From NCBI GenBank assembly GCA_002751075.1, contig NAOQ01000087.1:101983-117548 (forward strand): a stretch of 15,566 nucleotides of DNA. Direction: 5' to 3'. Numbering within the stretch: position 1 is the stretch's first letter; each line of letters starts with the position of its first letter. The translations under genes were made by a program, and so were the position numbers. This DNA is from Ichthyophonus hoferi. Lineage: Eukaryota > Opisthokonta > Ichthyosporea > Ichthyophonida > Ichthyophonidae. Positions 1 through 7,896 of the stretch are shown here, piece by piece. The notes below the pieces were generated by a model, which saw only the letters and a list, made by a program, of their open reading frames with translations, searched no databases and was not told where the DNA came from.

Positions 1-370
1 ACATGCTTATATATAAATTGATATTAATACAGCCAGAAATATGAAGTTACTGTTAACACAAAGAATTATCTGTGTATATAGGTTTCGCACCAAATAAACT
101 ATTGGTTTAATGTTGTTTTTTTGTTTTTATACTAGCTAATAAGAGACTTGTTTATTTATATTTATTTTTAATTATTGTTAATATTTTCCACAATTTATAT
201 TTTACTAATATATTTGTTCAGTAAAATGTGTGTGATATTATATGAGAATAAGATAAGGTAGTTGTATCAAACTATAAATAAAAATGCAACAACCTAGAAT
301 GATACATTCACCAATAACATTTCAAGTAACATAGTGGTTCTGTATTTATTTTTCTCCTTGCGCCATACAG
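1..370 (+). other. Presumed intron of the APBA-like gene upstream of the first visible exon
   Basis: Very AT-rich sequence with no coding-like stretch that continues PDZ1 upstream. The CAG at 368-370 is a good splice acceptor for the exon starting at 371 and is preceded by a pyrimidine-rich stretch (ttatttttctccttg). I therefore read this as the 3' part of an intron. The preceding exon should encode the PDZ1 start and lie outside the window. Confidence 0.6.
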
Positions 371-3300
371 ACTAGTCGACAGTCCCTGTTGCCATGCATC
401 TTTATTTCCCATATTTTCCCTGGTGGGGCCGCTAGTAGGTCGGGGGAGTTGATGGTTGGAGATTCCATCTTGAATATCAATGGCACGGTATGTATATATA
501 TATATATATATGGATGTATATATAGATGTTTATAGGTATGCATATATGCATGTTTCTATGTATCTATGTCTGTCTATATGTATGTTTGTGTCTGATTCTT
601 TATACATAGGCATAAATTTCTATACTAATATGTGCGTAATTATTTTCGAGTGTGTTATGTCCAAGCTCTATTAATACAGTTGTGATTGATGAATAAATAA
701 AAAAGGTAGGCTATAGGAAAACCTTTATTTTTTGTTCTCTCTTAGTGTAATTATAAAATTAATTCCAATGATCCACAGTCAGTGGTTGGCCTGCCATTCC
801 CTACTATACTCGATCTTTTTAAAGCGGCCAGGTATGGTGCCCAGTTTGTATATCTGCATTTGATATACAATATATCATTATTGGGTGGTTGTGAGGTGTC
901 TGTGTATACCTTAACATAGCAAAGAATATATATAGAGATTGGTGTATTTATATCTAGTAGCTTTATGCTCTTAAGCATTATTACTTATCTATAGTAATTC
1001 TAAATGGGAAATCATAGTCGATATGATATTTGATGTTTAGTACTATATTCGGTGAATATCTAACATAAGATGGTATACTTTAGTATAGTATAATATAATA
1101 TAGTACAGTATAGGGTTTAGTATAATGTAGTATTGTGTAGTATAATGTAGCATAGTATAATATAGTATAATAGAATATAGTATAGTATAGTATAGTATGG
1201 TGTAGTATAGTACAGTATAGTATAATAGAGCATAGTATAGTATAGTGGTAGTATCATAACAATGTCATCTAAATGTTTTATATAATAATATTGGTATAGT
1301 TATAAGCTGTGCTCTTAATAACACCTAAGAAGCGTATGGTCAATAGGAACGGAAACATAGTAACATAGCACTGGCCTAATCCCTCCCTATAGCAAGTTGT
1401 CTAAGATCGAGTTGATTGTGGTTCCTGTAGAACCTGTCCGAGAAGTAACTATCGATCGTAGCGGGTCACCATCTGGAAAATTGGTAATACAACACATACC
1501 TACCTACTTTATTTTATTTATCTTTGTATATATGATGAATGGAATTATGAAATGATGTTAAGTGAAAAGGGGAAATATTTGTCTCTTTATAGTTGCAATA
1601 TCATAAAGTAGTTAGGACTGCTTATAATATTGTCGGAGCTATAGATACAAGCAGCTATGCTATACCTCGGACACGTGATGGCGAATTCATTCCCACTTTC
1701 AATCAGTATCTAAGTTTCAGCTTTTGCAAAGAGAAAAATAATAACTAATCTTTCTCGTTTTCTTTTTGAAACTTTTTTGTTCATTATTACCTAAATGAAT
1801 ATACTTATTCCAATTTTGAAAATAATCTCCACCTGTATTTTTAATATTTTTTTTTAATTTTTAATTTTTCACCCATTGGTTGATATCTCTTATCTCCTCC
1901 TCTTGTGTATGTTTTCCCACTAGCTGTCTACCTTTAAATGAAACCATGCCTGCATGATTTGTTGTGTTAGTAAGTTCTTACAACTACACCACTAAAACTG
2001 TCACTACTACCACTATTATTATTACTATTACTACTACTACTAAAATTACTATCACGACTCACCCTAACCATTTCCTCGGTAGGGTTTTGATATTCTGCAC
2101 GGTGAAGTGATCAGTGTTAACAAAGACGGACCGGCACACCTCGCGGGATTAAGAGTATGTGTTGATATAGTATGCATAGGGTTTATATGTGCATATAAGT
2201 ATGTATGTTTATTGCAAGATATATATATATATATATATATATGGATGACTGGGTATATACATGGGGATTTCAGTAGTCTAAATTACCAATCACATATAAT
2301 ATACCCCCTCTATGTCCTTACATACATTAACCAGGTCTTTGATTTATCTTTGTTCTTGTTTTCTCTTCTGTACATATAGTATACATTTATTTGTTTTTTC
2401 CTGGTTTTCTTCCTCGCTTTTTTTCTCTCTTCTTCTTTGCATAGAGATAGAAGTATATAATACTCTACACCTTGCAATCATCTCTCTTTTGGTAAACATA
2501 ATTATCAGTGTGTGCATGAATTGAAACTATGATGATTGATAGGATTAGATAGGGAAGTCTTTTACTCGTTAATGTATTGTGTTATTCTCTATAGGAGCTT
2601 GAACAAATACTATATATATATATATATATGTATATATTAGCACATAAGTATATACACATGTGATATTAAAGTGGTCTTCAATTATAACAAAATTGACTTC
2701 TATACTGACTTACATATATGCATACATGTGCTTATTTAATCATCTATTAATTTACGTATACACGTATCCACAATCGTTTATCCCATCCCATTGGCAGGCA
2801 GGGCACCAGATTACGGAGGTGAATGGTGTCAGTGTTGTAGGACTAACGCATGAAAGGATAGTAGAACTACTACAGGTAAGGAGTGTTGTACATACATGTA
2901 CACTATTATGCATACCATAATGCATTCTATCATGTGTAACTTTTCATTCACACTTATTAATAGAAATAAGGATTGACCAGACACAATCTACCCCTTTCTT
3001 TATCATACCAACTGCCATCACTATTATACGTATATATATATATATATGTATCATGTATTCACACACGAGCTTCCTTCTTTCCTTGCCACACTATCTCCCT
3101 TTTTCTTTATTATTTCCTGTGTCCACATCACTCACTAACCCACTTACTCTTTTTTTTTTTATCTCTTTCTCTTATTTTCTCTTTCTTTTCCACTTATTTG
3201 AAGCATACATGCTCGATGAGCCACACATTGCACAACACCACTACTATTTATCTCTCTCTTTCGCCTCTTTTACTCTTTCTATTCCATTATAATACCCTTT

Positions 3301-3379
3301 CCAGGGAGATGAGATTAATCTGAAGACAATGCCCAAGGACCTGTATCTTACTTTGATGGCCTCCTTCCCACCACAATAA
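371..3379 (+). CDS. APBA: Mint/X11 (APBA) family adaptor, 3' part: PDZ1-PDZ2, six exons, 5' end outside window
   Basis: Mint/X11 proteins are cytosolic adaptors that bind APP-type membrane proteins through a PTB domain and use two PDZ domains in neuronal and epithelial trafficking. Exons by hand: 371-487, 779-831, 1393-1483, 2083-2154, 2798-2875, 3305-3379 (stop TAA 3377-3379). All introns are GT-AG and the frame is kept, giving 161 residues. Visible PDZ1 segments are SLLPCIFISHIFPGGAASRS, GELMVGDSILNINGT and SVVGLPFPTI. PDZ2 begins at the KLGF carboxylate loop, which is split by an intron, and continues with EVISVNKDGPAHLAGLR and GHQITEVNGVSVVGL, then HERIVELL with the helix-B histidine. The signature EINLKTMPKDLY matches the vertebrate X11 segment EIHMKTMPAAMY as I remember it. 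The start of PDZ1 and any PTB domain must lie upstream; 1-370 shows no convincing exon. The C-terminus ends SFPPQ, unlike the PVYI end of vertebrate X11 proteins. The family call is strong; the exact paralogue is not determined. Confidence 0.9.
1081..1250. repeat. Pentanucleotide tandem array, consensus TATAG/TATAA, about 34 units
   Basis: Inside the intron 832-1392 the sequence keeps a strict 5-nt register for about 170 nt. Units are TATAG, TATAA, TGTAG, CATAG, TACAG and similar, differing almost only by substitutions. This is a degenerate microsatellite that has kept its phase. Looser copies seem to lead into it from about 1073. Confidence 0.85.
2002..2052. repeat. (ACT/ATT)n trinucleotide microsatellite
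   Basis: Runs of ACT and ATT triplets just upstream of the splice acceptor of the 2083-2154 exon. It is an imperfect trinucleotide repeat within the intron. Confidence 0.7.
2219..2242. repeat. (AT)12 dinucleotide microsatellite
   Basis: Uninterrupted AT repeat in the intron 2155-2797. Similar pure TA/AT tracts lie at 493-511, 2611-2629, 3031-3047, 6359-6376 and 10048-10064, so short TA microsatellites are common in the noncoding DNA here. All are noncoding and likely length-polymorphic. Confidence 0.85.
3055..3304 (+). other. Long pyrimidine-rich tract before the last APBA-like acceptor
   Basis: About 250 nt at the 3' end of the intron 2876-3304 are strongly biased to C and T on the coding strand, including a run of about ten T residues near 3150. 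A short purine-containing patch around 3200-3240 interrupts it. The tract ends at the CCAG acceptor (3301-3304). It likely serves as an extended polypyrimidine tract, far longer than needed for U2AF binding. Confidence 0.6.
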
Positions 3380-5292
3380 CTAATCAATTCCAAAAGTAAC
3401 TAATTTCTGAAAGTTACTCATTATATATTATTGGTATTCTAACAAACGTCCCACAAGCTGTCTATATTCTTATATATCAGAACTCTACAGTATATCATAA
3501 TGATATTATATCCTATAATAAATGTGCATGTATACGAGGTTATTTGAAATAACTTGCCCAATATATTAAGTTGACTTTACTTTGACATCTTGTATATTCT
3601 TAATACAAGAAAGATAGATCATCTGTATGTGTAATTTATACATTGTACATGTCTGCCTCTTGAAACTAGCATATCAATGTTATTCCGAGGGACCTTAATA
3701 TAAATTACATGATATTACATCCAGTTCCATACGTACACTGCTGTGGTTTATAAGTTTATAATATACTTTGCTTGTACATGCACACAATATGATTATTTGA
3801 AACATGCATTCATACCAAGCATTTTTTTTATAAACAAATATATGAAAAAGCTGTCTAGCACTGTTAAGTTCAGAAGTGTGTGATATTGTTATGCACAGTG
3901 TAACAATCAAAATTGGTAAGAATAGAATTATGGTTACGTTTTATTAAGCAAGTATGTGTTTGGGTTTATATTGTGGAAACTGTAGACCTTTCTATGTTCT
4001 GAATAGTATCGGTTAGGTAGTTTGTGCAGGGTAATTGTGGTAACCATCTCACATATACCTAGGTTAAGACAGAATTGAAAATGTTTCGCATGTTTCAACT
4101 ATATTAAACACTAAAGGCTTCGAACATCCTATTGAAAAAATATTTTTTGATTGCTTATATGATTGGCTTAATCTAAGATTAACTTGTCCATCCATCTAGA
4201 TGTATGACTATTAGGCGATTCAGGCAATTATCCATTAAGATTGTATCGAACTAGATGAACCTATAGGGTTTAAGGTTGAATCAATAGCTATATTGAATCT
4301 ATGGGATGAAGTTCCTGATCAGATCTTGTGACTAAATATAGGATTGTCATAGTAAATTACCAAGAAACACATAATGACAAACATGGAACTTTAATAGCAC
4401 CAGCATATTCTAACCTGTGTATGAATAAAATACACTCTTAATAGTCTTCTCTATTGTTTTATATTGTTATTTCTTTAGCTATTACATAGCTGTACATTTC
4501 TTTCCTTCACTCTTACTAACATTATTCTATCACATAATTTCTTTTTAAAATTTAAAGCTGTAAATGTGTGTATATCTATTGGTCTAGTATAGCATAGTTT
4601 TAAAGGAGTTGTTTAGTAAAGTGAGGCAATATGATATGCAAACATTCAAGTATTATGCCAATGTAATGCAAGTTTAGACTCCTCAATCAACCAACAAAAC
4701 TAAATGCAATAAAATAAAAATAGAGATATGGGGTATAAAACCACGCCATGCCATAATAAAGTAGTATTGAAAAAATAGGTGATACCATATTTATTAAAAT
4801 ACTCTCTGCAATGTATATTTTCGCAACTACAAGAGAGTTTTACTGGTGTATATTTGTACTATAAATAAAGCCTAGCTTGACGTTCTTATGTACCTAATCA
4901 TATGGAAATATTATAAAATACTTCTCAATTTAAACCCATATTTGAAGGATATAATTGGTCCAAGCACATACCTAACAAGTGTATCCTAAAAAAAGTATTC
5001 TAGCCAATGAAAAAACGTCTATAAAGGCAATAGAAACTATACTATTGGCTATAGGCTAATAGTACTATTATATTACAAGTAATAACATTGATCCAATCAT
5101 TGAAAATAAAAAGAGAATTGATTATGGAGCACATAAGATGTATATATGTGTATGATACCTATTTAAAATTTAAATTTTATACGGGCTAAATAACATACTT
5201 GGTTTACATATCTGTCAAATAAATATAAAAATAGAATAATAAATGTGTATAGGAGTGAAAATAACAACAATATTAACCCCAACAGTGATAAC
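3380..5292. other. 1.9 kb intergenic region between converging 3' ends
   Basis: The APBA-like gene (+) and URI1 (-) point at each other across this stretch. It is AT-rich, stop-dense in all frames and shows no recognisable gene. It should contain both 3' UTRs. Small structures seen are a 15-nt palindrome at 4168-4182 (TTAATCT-A-AGATTAA) and an 8-bp inverted pair TAGCCAAT (5001-5008) / ATTGGCTA (5044-5051). The nearest reverse-strand AATAAA past the URI1 stop is TTTATT at 4790-4795 on the + strand, about 500 nt away, so the URI1 poly(A) site is uncertain. An open stretch at 3695-3910 (-) has no coding character. Confidence 0.6.
3517..3522 (+). terminator. AATAAA poly(A) signal of the APBA-like gene
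   Basis: A canonical AATAAA lies about 140 nt after the stop codon, followed by TGTGCATGTATACGAGGTTA, a plausible GU-rich downstream region. It is the first such hexamer after the stop. Poly(A) hexamers are frequent by chance in AT-rich DNA, so this is a likely but unproven site. Confidence 0.5.
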
Positions 5293-6333
5293 CTAGTGTT
5301 GTTTCCTCATAGCAGCCTTGAATCTAGACACCTTTTCAGTCGCACGAGGCTGTACCTGTCGCACTGGTTCTTCGGTTTCCACTATATCTCTCTCAATTAC
5401 TTCCCTAGTAAATGCAGCAGGATGTAGTCCTTTAGTAGATAATTCAGGCTTTACTAACACCTCAGGAACTGAATGTGTCTGTGTTGTTCGTTGTTGTTCT
5501 CTTGCCTGTTTAAAGCGTGAAGTAGATTGTCTAGTTGACTCATTATATGCTATTGGTTCCTTCTTTTCATATATTTTAATATCTTCCTCATCAACCTCTT
5601 CTATCTCTACATGTCCTCCCTCTAGGTCATTCTTTTCTTCACATTCGCTTCCCTCCTCTACCTCTACAATAGCCTCTTTAACACTAGATCCAAGTCCTTG
5701 TCTATCCAACTCGTCCAGCCTTCTCTCTTCCCTCTCAGCCTCCTCTAACATCTTAATTATGGCTCTATCCTCTTCTATTTCCTCTGGTGTCTTAGTTTTT
5801 CGCTGTGTCGCCAAAACCTTTGGCCTCACTTCATCTTTCACCTTATAACGTGCATGTATATGTTCTTCAAGTAGCTTTTCATCCTCAGCAGTTAATTCCT
5901 CCCTAATTTCCATAATATCGTTCCCTTCCTCATCCCTCGCTTGCCCAGCTAGTTCTGACCGAGAATACTGTACTCTAGTACCTAAATCACTTACAAGAAC
6001 CTTCACCTGCTCAATATTACCCTTAACATACTTTTGTCTCCTTCGAATAATTTCTATAGCTTGCTTGGCCGATCTCTCTGCAAATAAATTATCACCTAGT
6101 AGCACAAGCACTTCATTAGTATGGACTATCTTCCCTGGCATAAAGGCCAAAGGGCCAAAGGGAACCATAATCTCATGTTTGGTAGAGTCAGGCAGCGTAG
6201 TAAGACGTTGTTCTAACACTTCATAATCAGACAGAAACGCTTTCCATTTCTCTAACTCCTCTAACCTATGTTCAAATAATTCATCCAGCTTCTGTTGGTG
6301 GAGGATTATACCCTGGTCTATTTCGGTTGCCAT
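5293..6333 (-). CDS. URI1: Unconventional prefoldin RPB5 interactor (URI), complete, single exon
   Basis: URI is an alpha-type prefoldin subunit that scaffolds the URI/prefoldin-like module with R2TP, binds the RNA polymerase subunit RPB5 and acts downstream of TOR signalling. The 346-residue protein has an N-terminal coiled coil (about 10-48) and the highly conserved prefoldin beta-hairpin segment around 54-90 (IMVPFGPLAFMPGKIVHTNE, then VLLGDN). A second helix follows (about 88-125). Next come charged coiled-coil stretches (145-210), an acidic patch (about 220-255) and the conserved URI C-terminal region (HPAAFTREVIERDIVE at 304-319, VSRFKAAMRKQH at the end). All key landmarks of human URI1 are present, but the protein is much shorter than the 535 residues of human URI1, mainly in the acidic central region. 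The gene has no intron, unlike its neighbours here. The start MATEID precedes the first helix directly. Identification is firm. Confidence 0.95.
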   Translation of the reverse strand: MATEIDQGIILHQQKLDELFEHRLEELEKWKAFLSDYEVLEQRLTTLPDSTKHEIMVPFGPLAFMPGKIVHTNEVLVLLGDNLFAERSAKQAIEIIRRRQKYVKGNIEQVKVLVSDLGTRVQYSRSELAGQARDEEGNDIMEIREELTAEDEKLLEEHIHARYKVKDEVRPKVLATQRKTKTPEEIEEDRAIIKMLEEAEREERRLDELDRQGLGSSVKEAIVEVEEGSECEEKNDLEGGHVEIEEVDEEDIKIYEKKEPIAYNESTRQSTSRFKQAREQQRTTQTHSVPEVLVKPELSTKGLHPAAFTREVIERDIVETEEPVRQVQPRATEKVSRFKAAMRKQH

Positions 6334-6523
6334 ACTTATATTTCAAATACAGAAGCCAATATATATATATATATATTATACTACAGGTATATTTTTAAAA
6401 GCTATATAGTACACAATACCATCCAGTTATGTATATATATATCCCTTAACGCGTTCAAGTCAACTGATTTTTACGTAAAATTTATTGTGAACTACTAAAA
6501 GCGCACTCATTGCTGATGGGGAA

Positions 6524-6533
6524 GTCACGTGAC
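6524..6533. promoter_or_regulatory. GTCACGTGAC palindrome (CLEAR / E-box) upstream of URI1
   Basis: A perfect 10-nt palindrome with the CACGTG E-box core lies about 190 nt upstream of the URI1 start codon. In vertebrates this exact sequence is the consensus CLEAR element bound by TFEB/TFE3/MITF, and the core is also bound by USF and Myc/Max. Binding in this organism is inferred from the motif only. Confidence 0.5.
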
Positions 6534-7114
6534 TATATATGGTAAATGTTAGTGTGGATATTTATCGTGATTTGTCCTAGGTTCATCTTAAGCATTCCTT
6601 TTTTATGCATGTACACCATGATAAATATTAGGACATCAATCTAGTTTTAAGTTAAATGTTAGAGAAATAAGAGGTAATCTTTACGCATCAGTTAAACTCC
6701 ATACTTGCACATTGGTATAACTCAACTGAAAAATATATAGTACGGTGTTAAGATTACATCAGAAATTTAAACCCCAATGCTTGTCCAGGTTTTTAGGATC
6801 ATACTGAGTAACTGCAGGCCAGTCATTTCAACCACATCTATATAATCTATAACCAAACCACAGGGCTGTATCAACCACCGGAAATTTTAAACACAAATAA
6901 ATGCTGCTAGAACATAGTAAAAGTATTTATTTTCTATTGTAAGATATGACCAGAACCCGAATGTTAAGTTATTCCAAAAACGACATTTTTTCTAACCATA
7001 GATTATTGCTAACTCTCTTACCCGTACCTAGTTGGTGAGAATTGGTAAGAAAATGAAAGTTACAAAAGGCAAACAAAAATGCGCTGATTGGCTATATTTT
7101 TATATCAATCAAAA

Positions 7115-7344
7115 ATCGAGATCAGAGCGCGGTAAATTGAATTAGGGCCAATACGGAAACTACGCTTTTGTTACCGTTTAGATTTATTTTTCTTTTCTTT
7201 TCTTTTGAGAGCCGCCTAAACTCTCAACCTTAAACTCCAAACATTAAAACTTAAACCATAAAACAATATTTTTATTTATATAGGCAATTTAGCTGCTAAT
7301 TTACCGCTTCAGTCCCGTTTAAATTTAAATTTGCCTGGCTCGAT
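7115..7344. repeat. Nested inverted repeats, possible small non-autonomous element remnant
   Basis: GCGGTAAATT at 7129-7138 is mirrored exactly by AATTTACCGC at 7298-7307. Outside these, ATCGAG (7115-7120) is mirrored by CTCGAT (7339-7344). The enclosed block also holds CT-rich and palindromic sequence (AAATTTAAATTT at 7321-7332). This resembles a MITE-like unit, but I see no clear target-site duplication and no second copy in the window. Confidence 0.3.
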
Positions 7345-7673
7345 ATTTCCGGCTAAATAATTCGCCAAATTGAAGGAGGCCGCGATCGTATTGAAAGGAA
7401 TCAGATTGTCCGTTCTTTTACATTAATCCCTTTTGAAATATCAATATATAATCAATAAACTTGATTAATATTTGATGCCATTGTTATACTAGTTATGTTG
7501 TTTTATACTACTTTTATGCTATTCCATATATTATTTTAAAGTATTTTATATAAAAATTTAAAATGAAAAAAAGTAATTACAATAATTCTAAAATTATATA
7601 ACTTGTTATATATGTGAAACAACTACTTAGTATCTTATCAATACTGACTGATGTGAAACTGAATCGGAAACCT

Positions 7674-7770
7674 ATTGGCTAATAACCACGGAGCTATGTA
7701 GCGTATTGGAAAATTAAATAGTGTAATTGGTCATCATTTCCATCCTCAGTTTGTATGATGGCTAACCAAT
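7674..7770 (+). promoter_or_regulatory. Cluster of four CCAAT boxes upstream of PGLS
   Basis: ATTGG occurs at 7674-7678, 7705-7709 and 7726-7730, and CCAAT at 7766-7770, all 127 to 223 nt before the PGLS start codon. CCAAT boxes bind NF-Y in animals and commonly occur in multiples at housekeeping promoters. This is the likely core promoter region of PGLS; no obvious TATA box is placed with confidence. Confidence 0.45.
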
Positions 7771-7896
7771 AAAACCTTAGTAAAAAATAAATGAGATTTT
7801 GTTTGATAACATGAACGTGTATATAGATAGATAAAGCTTAAATAGAAGGCAAGGGGAGGCTTTAGTCATAGTATAGTAGTATAGTATATTTTTATC

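Larger units (their letters stand above)
6334..7896. other. 1.6 kb divergent intergenic region between URI1 (-) and PGLS (+)
   Basis: This region carries the promoters of two genes transcribed away from each other. It holds a TA repeat and a CCAAT close to the URI1 start, a GTCACGTGAC palindrome 190 nt upstream of URI1, a nested inverted repeat at about 7115-7344, and four CCAAT/ATTGG boxes near PGLS. No coding region is visible; the open stretch 6295-6498 (+) overlaps the URI1 start and is a shadow. Confidence 0.6.

Noticed and set aside
346-543. Open frame on the minus strand (65 codons)
   Set aside because: It is antisense to the PDZ1 exon 371-487, whose plus-strand translation matches X11 PDZ1 and has proper splice sites.
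1672-1677. CACGTG E-boxes in introns (also at 14893-14898)
   Set aside because: Both have an identical ACACGTGATG context but lie deep in introns, without the full CLEAR palindrome or a promoter position. They are likely chance.
2973-3323. 116-codon hydrophobic open frame, looks like membrane segments
   Set aside because: It is a translation of the pyrimidine-rich intron tract (Leu/Phe/Ser from C and T codons) before the last APBA-like exon.
4115-4135. TTCGAA-like words suggestive of a tRNA T-arm
   Set aside because: No matching D-arm, anticodon arm or acceptor stem could be found around them. No tRNA gene is supported in the window.
5318-5848. 176-codon serine-rich open frame on the plus strand
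   Set aside because: It lies wholly antisense to URI1. The Ser-rich composition is the reverse reading of Glu/Lys-rich codons.
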